A stretch of 64,000 nucleotides of DNA from Herpetosiphon giganteus (GTDB lineage: Bacteria > Chloroflexota > Chloroflexia > Chloroflexales > Herpetosiphonaceae), in contig NZ_JAFBCZ010000004.1 in NCBI RefSeq assembly GCF_016907925.1, positions 186,001-250,000 of the forward strand, read 5' to 3'. The notes under the pieces were generated by a model, which was given only the letters and a program-made list of their open reading frames with translations, did not search any database and was not told where the DNA came from. A program made the position numbers and the translations under genes. Positions 36,488-44,405 of this stretch are shown one piece after another (the stretch's first letter is position 1; each line of letters begins with the position of its first letter).

Positions 36488-38791
36488 TTACGGTTGCTGA
36501 TATAAGCGCCGATAGGCTCCATAGTTGGCGTAGACAATCTCAACATAATGGCGAGTTTCAGCATAATCGATAATTTCAATAAAGCGGTCGGGGTCGGCCA
36601 CAATTCGGCCATCAGCCCAACGCTCTGCATTGCCGGGGCCGCCGTTGTAGGCAGCAAACGCGCCGGGCAAACTGCCATTCATATATTCAATTTGGGCATC
36701 GATGTAATAAGCACCAAAGCGAATCGAGGTCACTGGATTATACAAATCATCAACGCTAAAGCCTTGGATGCCCAAATTTTGGGCAATCCCCTCGCCGGTG
36801 GTTGGCATTACTTGGGCTAAGCCACGCGCCCCAACCCACGAAGTTGCATTCGGGTTGAAAGTACTCTCTTGGCGCATCAAGGCATACAGCACCCGTGGAT
36901 CAAGCCCAAATTCTTGGCTTTTGGTGATCATGGCGCTGGGGTAGGGCGTTGGATAGAGCAATTGGCGAATTGCCACGCTTGGCTCGCCAGCCTCAATTGG
37001 CGCAAGCTGCACCAACCGCTGAGCCGTAGTTACCGCCGCATACGGCTTATCGCTGCGCATCGCTGCCAAGGCTACCCGATAGATGCTAAATGGATTATCC
37101 AAAGCTGCATCGCGGGCGGCAATCCACTCTGCTTGGGCTTCGCTATGCAAATCTGTCCAGCTTAATTCTTCGGCGCGCAAGCTATATGGCTCGGTATCCA
37201 AGGTATCGCTGGTTGGCGCGGTCGACCAGGTGGCGATCCATTGCCAGCCTGCTTGCTCGGCCTCGGGGCTAATCGGCGCACCAATCGGCAATTGGTCGCC
37301 ATCGTTAATATTGAGTGCATCGGCAACCCGCGCCGCATAATACGAATTGGGATCAGCAGCCTGAGCCGAGCGCAACAATTGCTCGCCTTTTTCGCGATTG
37401 CCACGGCTAATTTCCAAGCGGCCAAGCCAATAATAGCCTTCGGCGCGCGGTGGGCCAATGTTGCTATCGCCCAGCAATTGCCAGACAGCCGCCGCCTGCT
37501 CAACTTGACCAGTATCCCACGCATAGCGCCCAGCAGCATGCAAGGCTTGTTGGCCCTCGCGGCTCCATGGGTAGCGCTGGCCAAGCATAATTTGGGCATT
37601 AGCAGTGGCAGCAGGATCGCCGCTCCACGAGGTAATTTCGACCACGCGGCGCAAAGCTTCGGGCGCTAACGGATCATCGGGATAGCTTTCGACAAAGGCC
37701 AAATATGCTAAACGCGAGCCTTCGCGATCGCCTGCTTGGCCTTGGGTCTGAATCGCATCTAGCCGCGCTTGGCGGCCAATCGGCAAGCTAGCAAAGCGTT
37801 CGGCAATGCTATTGAAGCCTGCTTGTGCGCCAGCAAAATCGTTGAGTTGGCGCAACGCCAAAGCTCGTTTGCGCTCGATTTCAGCGCCTTCCTCGCCACT
37901 CAGGCCATTGGCAAGCACTTGGTCAAACAAACTCACCGCATCAAGATACTCGCCATGGCTGTAGGCAATGCCTGCGGCAGCCAGCACAGGCGTTGATTCA
38001 CCCAACGCTGCCAATTCATCAAGCGCAATTGGTGCTTCGCTCATGGTTGGGTGCTGGTTGATGATTTCGCGTAGCCATGCTTTGGCTTGTTCCGTATTAC
38101 CCAAGTTTTGTGCTCTACGGGCTGCATCCAGCAAGGTCGTTGCGCGAAAACTCGGCGTGCGGGCAAAACTCAAAATTACTTCGAGCTGAGCAAGGGCTTG
38201 GGCTGGCTGACCAGCTTGATCATAAAATTCGAGCGCTTTGTTTAAGCTAGCGACCCGTTCAGGCCCAGCCATATCATAGCGACCGCTGGCAGCGTAGGCC
38301 GCAATTGCTTGGTCGGTTTGGTTGGTTGCTTGGAGTTGGGCGGCGCGGCGCTGGGCTGCATAGCCACTCAACAAGCCTTTAAGATCTTCATATTGTTGAT
38401 AGGCTTGGATGGCCACCGTATGATCGCCTTGAATTTCGGCAACCCGACCCAGCAAAAACAAAGCCCGCAAATGCCATTGATCATGAATTTGCTCGTTAAT
38501 GAACGAGCTTAATTGCGACCAAGCTGCGGGCCAATCGTGGCGCAAAAAGGCACTATAGCCAATGCCAAACTTGGCAACCCGCGCTTCGGGCGCATCGGGA
38601 TATTGCAACAACACCTGTTGATAATCGCTCAAGGCCTGATCAACTTGATCGGCCTGTTGATGTTGCTCTGCTTGTTGCAACAATTGGCCAGGCGACGGCA
38701 GCGGCGTAGGCGTTGGTTGGCCGACAACATCGCGGCTACAACTCGCTAACAGCAGGACTATTAATGCCACTTGAGGAAATTTTTTCAGCAT
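36488..38791 (-). CDS. Slt70-like soluble-type lytic transglycosylase lipoprotein
   Basis: Peptidoglycan lytic transglycosylase of 767 residues. The N-terminal signal ends in a lipobox (LLASC), placing it on the outer face of the membrane. A Pro/Thr linker is followed by a long alpha-helical superhelix of TPR-like repeats (about residues 35-590), for example GIAYSHGEYLDAVSLFDQVL. The C-terminal SLT domain has the catalytic Glu642 in MRQESTFNP, then ARGLAQVMPTT and AAYNGGPGNA. It is larger than Slt70 of enterobacteria. The chosen ATG (38791) gives a short clean signal peptide; 38809 is an alternative. Likely role in wall turnover or filament growth. Confidence 0.92.
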   Translation of the reverse strand: MLKKFPQVALIVLLLASCSRDVVGQPTPTPLPSPGQLLQQAEQHQQADQVDQALSDYQQVLLQYPDAPEARVAKFGIGYSAFLRHDWPAAWSQLSSFINEQIHDQWHLRALFLLGRVAEIQGDHTVAIQAYQQYEDLKGLLSGYAAQRRAAQLQATNQTDQAIAAYAASGRYDMAGPERVASLNKALEFYDQAGQPAQALAQLEVILSFARTPSFRATTLLDAARRAQNLGNTEQAKAWLREIINQHPTMSEAPIALDELAALGESTPVLAAAGIAYSHGEYLDAVSLFDQVLANGLSGEEGAEIERKRALALRQLNDFAGAQAGFNSIAERFASLPIGRQARLDAIQTQGQAGDREGSRLAYLAFVESYPDDPLAPEALRRVVEITSWSGDPAATANAQIMLGQRYPWSREGQQALHAAGRYAWDTGQVEQAAAVWQLLGDSNIGPPRAEGYYWLGRLEISRGNREKGEQLLRSAQAADPNSYYAARVADALNINDGDQLPIGAPISPEAEQAGWQWIATWSTAPTSDTLDTEPYSLRAEELSWTDLHSEAQAEWIAARDAALDNPFSIYRVALAAMRSDKPYAAVTTAQRLVQLAPIEAGEPSVAIRQLLYPTPYPSAMITKSQEFGLDPRVLYALMRQESTFNPNATSWVGARGLAQVMPTTGEGIAQNLGIQGFSVDDLYNPVTSIRFGAYYIDAQIEYMNGSLPGAFAAYNGGPGNAERWADGRIVADPDRFIEIIDYAETRHYVEIVYANYGAYRRLYQQP

Positions 38792-39015
38792 AAGAATCTC
38801 ATCGCGCTTCATAGCAGCCATTGTAGCATAGCGAGCTTGCAAACTTCGTGCCAACTAGCTAAGAACTTGGTGAGATTTTGGAGTATTTCGCTTAACAATC
38901 AGTAAATCCATCTTCAAGCCCAGCGCAAATGCACCCAATGGCCTAGGCCTGTTGTGCATATGTATGGTTCAATAGCCCAGTTGATATGTTACTTGTAGAA
39001 TAAGGAGAATTGTGC

Positions 39016-39396
39016 ATGGAGCTTCTGCTTATCGAAAAGCCAACCCTGCGCTACCTGATTGGGCCACAACAGCAACCAGTGTTGCAAAAACTGAGTGATA
39101 TTAGCCTGATTATAGAATATAGCTTGGGCGAAAGTTGCGAGAATTTAGTATTGTATCCTGAAAATTTAACCCTAGGCTTTTTTGATTTAAGTAGCCGTGA
39201 GGCTGGTGAAATTTTAACCAAGCTGCGCCAATATGGTATTCATGCAGCAATTATTGTGGATTTAACCACTTATCCCCATAGCCAATATTTTGCCGAAATG
39301 GCCTACGAAGAAAATAAACGAGGCTTTTGCTATTTCTGCGCCACCGTGGCCGAAGCTGAAGTTTGGTTTGCCCGTCACGATGCAGCCAAGCGTTGA
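39016..39396 (+). CDS. DUF4180 protein
   Basis: Small soluble protein of 126 residues that matches the DUF4180 pattern: LGFFDLSSREAGEILTKL (about residues 53-70), HAAIIVDLT, and YEENKRGFCYFCATVAEAEVWF near the C-terminus. The function of the family is unknown. AAGGAG lies eight bases before the ATG at 39016. Its last 22 bases overlap the 3' end of the convergent ATP-grasp gene, so the two mRNAs are antisense there. Confidence 0.82.
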   Translation: MELLLIEKPTLRYLIGPQQQPVLQKLSDISLIIEYSLGESCENLVLYPENLTLGFFDLSSREAGEILTKLRQYGIHAAIIVDLTTYPHSQYFAEMAYEENKRGFCYFCATVAEAEVWFARHDAAKR

Positions 39397-40280
39397 GCCA
39401 AAGCCTGCAAAAATTCGTGGGCGCTGGCATGGTCGGGTAAGCCTGAAACTTGACCATCGCCAAGCTCAATAATCAGCCAATCACCGGTTTTGGTTAGCGC
39501 TAAATCCAAGGTCCAAAAACGGCTTTGCACCTGTTGGGCAAGCTCGGCGTAGCGTGCCCAATCAGGGGTTGGCTGGCTTGGCTGATGATCCCAATACGGC
39601 GTGGCCCAGAGCAAACTACCATCCAGCCAAAAGCTCCGATATTCGTAGGCCAAGGCCATGCCGCTTTGCTGGTGGGTTTGCCAAATTTCTAGCGCATGCC
39701 AAGCCCGCAACACCACACCGCCAACCAAATCGGCCCCTTGGCGCTCGATAAAGGTTTGAATCACCGTGGCGCTCTGGGCTTGGTCGCTGGCATTGGGAAT
39801 AAAACAGGCTTCATGCCATTCGTGCTTACGCGATTTTACGTAATCTTTGATGATCAGCGCTTGCTGGCCAAAAGAGCCTGCTGCCTGCTGGGCAATGCTG
39901 GCTGCATCCAACCCTTGCGCTTGGGGAAACACAAGGCTGGCGGGTGTTTGAGAGCCAAGCAACGGCAACACATTCGGTAAATGATGGCAATAGGCATAGC
40001 TGGCAGGGTCGTTAATTAATTGATAATTTCGCGCTGCCAAGCCTTGGGCGAAATTCTGATACTGCTCAAGGCTCAGCATCCAACCGCGATAGACGGCCAC
40101 GGTTGGGCTAGCGGCAACCGGCAGGCGGCGCAAGGCCTGTTTAATCGCGCCATCGAGTAAGGCCTCAAGATCGATCACTGCCCACGCTAGGCCAAGCTGC
40201 TCGGCAGCCGCCACTTCCGTAGCATAAACCGGCTCAACATGGGGCAGATTAAATGGTTCAGCAGGAAAAAGTACTAGCAT
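39375..40280 (-). CDS. ATP-grasp domain protein (DUF4343-like)
   Basis: Protein of 301 residues with a probable ATP-grasp fold. ALIIKDYVKSRKHEWHEACFI (about residues 141-161) resembles the ATP-binding strands, and LDLALTKTGDWLIIELGDGQVSGLP near the C-terminus is the typical metal/ATP-site motif with IIELGDGQ. It presumably joins a carboxylate to an amine or thiol using ATP, but the substrate is unknown. It stands alone and ends inside the convergent DUF4180 gene. ATG start with a weak ribosome site. Confidence 0.78.
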   Translation of the reverse strand: MLVLFPAEPFNLPHVEPVYATEVAAAEQLGLAWAVIDLEALLDGAIKQALRRLPVAASPTVAVYRGWMLSLEQYQNFAQGLAARNYQLINDPASYAYCHHLPNVLPLLGSQTPASLVFPQAQGLDAASIAQQAAGSFGQQALIIKDYVKSRKHEWHEACFIPNASDQAQSATVIQTFIERQGADLVGGVVLRAWHALEIWQTHQQSGMALAYEYRSFWLDGSLLWATPYWDHQPSQPTPDWARYAELAQQVQSRFWTLDLALTKTGDWLIIELGDGQVSGLPDHASAHEFLQALAQRLAAS

Positions 40281-40427
40281 AATCCAACATTATACATGCT
40301 CCTCAAAGAACCCAAAGAGCCAGAAACCGCGAACATCGCGAAGGATGTTTTTAGCCACAGATTAGTTTGATTATTGTTCCAATAGACCATAGCTGTAATG
40401 CTTCATTGGATTGGCAACACGTGGCAT

Positions 40428-40620
40428 TCCCTCACCCCCCAACCCCCGCTCCACTGAACGCGGGCGAGGGGGAGCACCAATGTTCACCACAATCATGCAA
40501 AAACCATGGCGGTACAGCCCCTCGCCCATCGCATGGGAGATGGGTTGGGGTGAGGGGATCAAGCCGAGGTTAACCTCATGAACCAGTACAGCTAGCCGCT
40601 GACCTCTGCTCCCTAAACCT
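40428..40620. repeat. CCCTCAC/GGTGAGG hairpin repeat and heptads upstream of nuo
   Basis: One unit of the CCCTCAC-CCCCAAC element at about 40430-40470 (GAACGCGGGCGAGGGGG stem) with the inverted end GGGTTGG-GGTGAGG at 40542-40558, and GACCTCT/GCTCCCT/AAACCTA heptads near 40602-40622. The core (GGAGCACCAATGTTCACC) matches the copies at 21296 and 21441. This belongs to the 671-base gap before nuoA, which has no gene. Confidence 0.82.
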
Positions 40621-40634
40621 ATTCTTGCCTTTCG

Positions 40635-40775
40635 CCTTCTGCCTTCTCCTATTCATCCCTCATCCCTCATCCCTCATCCTTCAATCTGCCTTCTAGTATT
40701 CATCCCTCATCCTTCATCCCTCATCCTTCAATCTGCCTTCTGGTATTCATCCCTCATCCCTCATCCTTCATCCTT
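40635..40775. repeat. 47-base-period array of four-heptad blocks
   Basis: Three blocks of four 7-base units (CATCCCT or CATCCTT) lie at 40654-40681, 40701-40728 and 40748-40775. Blocks are separated by two 19-base spacers (40682-40700 and 40729-40747) that begin CAATCTGCCTTCT and end GTATT and differ by one base. A related TCTGCCTTCTCCTATT precedes the first block. Period is 47 bases. It ends 110 bases before the nuo promoter. Confidence 0.9.
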
Positions 40776-40885
40776 TTATCGGCTACTCAAAATTGGCTGA
40801 ATCGAGTATGATAGGGGCTAGAACGCAAAGTCAATTTAGCCGCGTCAGATTGCCGCAAAACGCGGGTGAGCCTACTTTGTCCTTT

Positions 40886-40913
40886 TTGACACAATCATCA
40901 ATAGGGATATAAT
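40886..40913 (+). promoter_or_regulatory. Consensus promoter of the nuo operon
   Basis: TTGACA at 40886-40891 and TATAAT at 40908-40913 are exact housekeeping consensus boxes with a 16-base spacer. The predicted start site is near 40920. This makes the in-frame ATG at 40919 of nuoA unusable and supports 40952 as the true start. Confidence 0.85.
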
Positions 40914-40951
40914 TCTTTATGCCGATTGTGTCCGTGCCGGAGGAGCAGCTT

Positions 40952-41308
40952 ATGCTACGGCCATTTTTGCCGATCTTCATTATCTTTGTTGTAGGGGTGG
41001 TCATTCCAATTGCAGCCTTGGTGCTGTCAGCCATCCTTGGCCCCAAAAAGGCAACAAAGCGCAAACTCATCCCTTACGAATCGGGGATGACCCCGCTAGG
41101 CGAAGCAATGCAACGGATGCCAGTCCGTTTCTATGTGGTTGCCATGCTGTTCATCTTGTTCGATATTGAAATTATCTTTTTAATGCCCTATGCACTCTAT
41201 TTCCGTCAAATGGGCCTATTTGGGCTAGCCGAAATGGGCGCGTTTATGGGCATTCTGCTAGTTGGCTTTATCTACATCTGGCGGAAGGGAGCGCTCCGAT
41301 GGGATTAG
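40952..41308 (+). CDS. nuoA: NADH-quinone oxidoreductase subunit A
   Basis: Membrane subunit of respiratory complex I, 118 residues with three hydrophobic segments. The conserved loop [20 protein letters not shown] (about residues 35-54) and [11 protein letters not shown] match NuoA. GGAGGAG lies six bases before the ATG at 40952, and the promoter boxes exclude the earlier ATG at 40919. The stop overlaps the nuoB start by ten bases. First gene of the nuoABCDEFGH operon. Confidence 0.96.
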   Translation: MLRPFLPIFIIFVVGVVIPIAALVLSAILGPKKATKRKLIPYESGMTPLGEAMQRMPVRFYVVAMLFILFDIEIIFLMPYALYFRQMGLFGLAEMGAFMGILLVGFIYIWRKGALRWD

Positions 41309-41838
41309 AAGAAAAAGCTGGCGACTTGGGGATTGTTACCACAACCCTCGAAGGGGTCGTCAACTGGGGTCGCACCAAGGCCATGTGGCCAATGTTGTTT
41401 GGTTTGGCATGCTGCGCAATCGAAATGATGGCGGGCCAAGCCTCAAATTACGACATGTCACGCTTTGGGCTTGAATTGATGCGCGCCTCACCGCGCCAAG
41501 CAGATTTGATGATTGTGGCTGGGCGGGTGAGCCGTAAAATGGCCCCAGTCTTGCGCCGCCTCTACGACCAAATGCCAGAACCCAAGTGGGTTGTGGCCAT
41601 GGGCGATTGCGCCTCGTGTGGTGGGGTCTACAACAACTATGCCATCGTGCAGGGTGTTGATGAAATTGTGCCAGTCGATGTCTATGTTGCTGGCTGCCCA
41701 CCCCGCCCAGAAGCCTTGATCGACGGAATTTTGCAATTGCACGAAAAGATCAAGCGCGACAAAATTACCGATCATGCCGATGGTAAGCCAGTTCGGATCG
41801 AACAAGCAGAACGTGGCGCACTTAAGCCACTTGGCTAA
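41299..41838 (+). CDS. nuoB: NADH-quinone oxidoreductase subunit B
   Basis: Peripheral-arm subunit carrying cluster N2, the last iron-sulfur centre before quinone. The 179-residue protein has the tandem cysteines of LACCAIEMM, the third in GDCASCGG and the fourth in [10 protein letters not shown]. The arginine-rich quinone-side region [16 protein letters not shown] is typical. The start overlaps nuoA by ten bases. A strong hairpin follows in the gap to nuoC. Confidence 0.97.
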   Translation: MGLEEKAGDLGIVTTTLEGVVNWGRTKAMWPMLFGLACCAIEMMAGQASNYDMSRFGLELMRASPRQADLMIVAGRVSRKMAPVLRRLYDQMPEPKWVVAMGDCASCGGVYNNYAIVQGVDEIVPVDVYVAGCPPRPEALIDGILQLHEKIKRDKITDHADGKPVRIEQAERGALKPLG

Positions 41839-41857
41839 ATGTCGCCAATTGAGCGTG

Positions 41858-41898
41858 GGGCAAGCGGCCTTGATCACCGGCGATCAAGCGCCTTGCCC
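41858..41898 (+). other. Extended hairpin between nuoB and nuoC
   Basis: GGGCAAG (41858-41864) pairs with CTTGCCC (41892-41898), and CTTGATC (41869-41875) pairs with GATCAAG (41882-41888), giving a two-part stem with a small internal loop. No T-run follows. It sits in the only sizeable gap (146 bases) of the front half of the operon and could be an RNA processing, stability or attenuation element. Confidence 0.6.
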
Positions 41899-41984
41899 TA
41901 CGCCGTATTTGGGGCAATCATTACGCTGTCTTCTCAATGGAGCAGCGTTTCGCCGTGGCTACGTCACTCTTCATTGAGGAAGCT

Positions 41985-42500
41985 ATGATAGATAGAGCAA
42001 CCTTGGAGCAGCGCGTCTCTGCCCAATTCCCGACCGTTCGCATTGGCGATGAAGCAGGCGATCTGTGCTTCACAGTCGAACGTGAGCTGTTGCCAGCAGT
42101 CGCTGGTTGGCTGCGCGATGAGCCAGACCTCAGCTTTACCTTCTTAAATCAACTCTGCGGGGTCGATTACCTTGGGCGTGAGCCACGCTTCGAGGTCGTT
42201 GTGCATTTAACCTCGTTCCAAAATAAAATGCGGGTCACCTTACATATCGAAGTGCCCGAAGCTGACCCAACCATCCCAACCTTGGCTTTGCTATTTCCAA
42301 CCGCCAACTTCCAAGAGCGCGAAACCTACGATATGTTTGGCATTATCTTCACTGGGCATCCTGGCCTCGAACGCATTTTGATGCCCGAAGATTGGTTAGG
42401 CCATCCACAGCGCAAAGATCATCCATTGGGCTATGAGGAAGTGGCCTTCACCCATAACGAAGATTGGATTTACGCCAATAAGCCCTTCGCGAAGGAGTAA
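41985..42500 (+). CDS. nuoC: NADH-quinone oxidoreductase subunit C
   Basis: Peripheral-arm subunit of 171 residues that contacts NuoD near the quinone site. Family motifs are VVVHLTSFQNKMRVTLHIEVP and the signature FQERETYDMFGIIFTGHPGLERILMPEDWLG region (about residues 103-134), plus HPLGYE at the end. GAGGA lies just upstream of the ATG at 41985; the longer frame beginning 16 codons earlier is less likely. nuoC and nuoD are separate genes here, unlike the fused NuoCD of enterobacteria. Confidence 0.95.
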   Translation: MIDRATLEQRVSAQFPTVRIGDEAGDLCFTVERELLPAVAGWLRDEPDLSFTFLNQLCGVDYLGREPRFEVVVHLTSFQNKMRVTLHIEVPEADPTIPTLALLFPTANFQERETYDMFGIIFTGHPGLERILMPEDWLGHPQRKDHPLGYEEVAFTHNEDWIYANKPFAKE

Positions 42501-42506
42501 TGCGCT

Positions 42507-43775
42507 ATGGTGATGCACGCACATGCGTACCCCAATATTGAAATTCCAACCCCGTCGCAAATTGCGGCGGTGGCCTTAGATAACGAGCCTGATGAAAACG
42601 GCGAGCAATCCATGATTTTGAGCATGGGTCCCCAACACCCTTCAACCCACGGGGTGTTGCGCCTAGCCGTTGAATTGAATGGCGAAAACGTGGTGCAACT
42701 TGCGCCCGACGTAGGCTTTTTGCACACGGGCATCGAAAAAACGATCGAAACCAAAACCTACACCAAATCGATTGTGCTGACCGACCGCATGGATTACCTT
42801 GCGCCAATGTCAAACAATATGGTCTATGTGGCAGCGATCGAAAAGTTGATGAAGCAAGATGTGCCAGAACGCGCCCAAACCTTGCGGGTGTTGTTGCTGG
42901 AAATTACCCGCATCAATTCGCACCTGGTTTGGTTGGGCACGCACGCGCTCGACTTGGCCGCGATGAGTGTCTTCTTCTATGCAATGCGCGAACGCGAATA
43001 CATTCTCGATATTTTCGAAATGCTGACTGGCGCACGCATGATGACCAGCTATTTCCGCGTTGGTGGTTTGGCGTGGGATATTCCCGCCGACTTCATTCCA
43101 ACCGTCGAAGATTTCTTGACCCACTTTTTGCCCAAGGTCGATGAATACGAAGATTTGTTGACCAACAACTTGCTGTGGAAGCAACGCACCCTCGGCGTAG
43201 GCGTGGTCAATGCAGCCGATGCAATTGCCCTCGGCTTGTCGGGCGCAAACCTGCGCGCCAGCGGAGTCGATTGGGACTTGCGCAAAACTATGCCCTACAG
43301 CGGCTATGAAACCTACCAATTTGATGTGCCAGTTGGCCATAATGGCGATATTTACGACCGCTATCGTTGCCGCGTGCAAGAAATGCGCGAAAGCGTCAAG
43401 ATTGCCCGCCAAGCGATCGAGCGGCTGAAGCAAATGCATGGCCAGCCCTACATCACCGATAACCGGAAAGTTGCGCCACCACCAAAGAGCGAAATTACCT
43501 ACAGCATGGAATCGCTCATTCACCACTTTAAGCTGTGGACGGAAGGCTTCCGCCCACCGCGTGGTTCCGCCTATATGGCAATCGAATCACCACGGGGTGA
43601 AATTGGCTGTTATGTGGTGAGCGATGGCACTCCCCAACCATGGCGTGTCCACTTCCGCGCACCTTCATTTATTAATTTGCAAGCCTTGCCCCACATCGCC
43701 AAAGGCAAATTGATGGCCGACTTGGTGGCATTGATTGCGAGCATCGATCCGGTGCTTGGGGAAGTGGATCGTTAA
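42507..43775 (+). CDS. nuoD: NADH-quinone oxidoreductase subunit D
   Basis: 49-kDa-type subunit of complex I, 422 residues, related to NiFe-hydrogenase large subunits but without metal ligands. Motifs: MGPQHPSTHGVLRLAVEL (about residues 33-50) with the quinone-site histidines, GFLHTGIEKTIETKTY, DRMDYLAPMSNNM, and the C-terminal SIDPVLGEVDR. An N-terminal extension of about 30 residues precedes the conserved core. AAGGAG lies upstream of the ATG. Confidence 0.97.
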   Translation: MVMHAHAYPNIEIPTPSQIAAVALDNEPDENGEQSMILSMGPQHPSTHGVLRLAVELNGENVVQLAPDVGFLHTGIEKTIETKTYTKSIVLTDRMDYLAPMSNNMVYVAAIEKLMKQDVPERAQTLRVLLLEITRINSHLVWLGTHALDLAAMSVFFYAMREREYILDIFEMLTGARMMTSYFRVGGLAWDIPADFIPTVEDFLTHFLPKVDEYEDLLTNNLLWKQRTLGVGVVNAADAIALGLSGANLRASGVDWDLRKTMPYSGYETYQFDVPVGHNGDIYDRYRCRVQEMRESVKIARQAIERLKQMHGQPYITDNRKVAPPPKSEITYSMESLIHHFKLWTEGFRPPRGSAYMAIESPRGEIGCYVVSDGTPQPWRVHFRAPSFINLQALPHIAKGKLMADLVALIASIDPVLGEVDR

Positions 43776-43789
43776 GTAAGGAGCCTCTG

Positions 43790-44314
43790 GTGCTGTACGA
43801 ACAACACAAGGCTGAAATTGATGGAATTTTGGCCCGTTACCCTGTCGATCGCAAACGCTCGGCCTTGTTGCCGTTGTTATATTTGGCCCAAGATGTCTAT
43901 GGTCGCTTGAATCGCGATTCAATTCGCGAAGTGGCCGAGATTCTCGATTTGCCCTATACCGATGTTTTTGAGGTCGTAGGTTTTTATACACTCTTTTATA
44001 ACGAAGACGTTGGCAAGATTGTGCTCGATGTCTGCGACGACGTGCCATGCTGCTTCTGTGGCGCTGAAGAGCTGGTCGCCGACTTAGAAAATCGGCTTGG
44101 GATCAAAGCAGGCGAAACGACCAAGGATAAGGTCTTTACCCTGCGCCGCGTGAAATGTATTGCCGCTTGCGATCAAGCCCCTGTGCTGCAAGCCAACTTA
44201 GAGTTTCACAATCGCGTCTTGCCTGATAAAGTCGAAGCTATGCTCACCAAGCTGCGCAACGATGTCGAAGCTGGCAAGCCCGTGAGCATCTCTGGCCGCC
44301 TTGCAGAACGCTAG
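43790..44314 (+). CDS. nuoE: NADH-quinone oxidoreductase subunit E
   Basis: 24-kDa-type subunit with one [2Fe-2S] cluster (N1a), 174 residues. Cluster ligands are visible as CDDVPC (first pair) and VKCIAACDQAP (second pair). Upstream VGFYTLFYNE is the usual segment. Start is GTG with AAGGAG eight bases upstream. The fold is thioredoxin-like. An inverted pair of heptad arrays separates it from nuoF within the operon. Confidence 0.95.
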   Translation: MLYEQHKAEIDGILARYPVDRKRSALLPLLYLAQDVYGRLNRDSIREVAEILDLPYTDVFEVVGFYTLFYNEDVGKIVLDVCDDVPCCFCGAEELVADLENRLGIKAGETTKDKVFTLRRVKCIAACDQAPVLQANLEFHNRVLPDKVEAMLTKLRNDVEAGKPVSISGRLAER

Positions 44315-44317
44315 TCT

Positions 44318-44392
44318 AAGGATGAAGGATGAGGGCTGAAGGATGAAATGGCTTCGGTTATATTCATACTTCATCATTCATACTTCATAATT
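44318..44392. repeat. Inverted pair of four-heptad arrays inside the nuo operon
   Basis: Four units AAGGATG, AAGGATG, AGGGCTG, AAGGATG lie at 44318-44345. After a 19-base centre come CATACTT, CATCATT, CATACTT, CATAATT at 44365-44392. The two halves are approximate inverted copies and can fold into a stem of about 28 pairs with mismatches. The ribosome-binding GAGGG of nuoF follows directly. Confidence 0.88.
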
Positions 44393-44405
44393 CGTGAGGG
44401 TGCTT

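Noticed and set aside
40635-40775. CRISPR-like alternation of repeats and spacers
   Set aside because: The spacers are nearly identical to each other and the repeats are made of 7-base units; no cas genes are near.
40919-40951. Longer nuoA start at 40919
   Set aside because: Predicted transcription begins at about that base, and GGAGGAG is spaced for the ATG at 40952.
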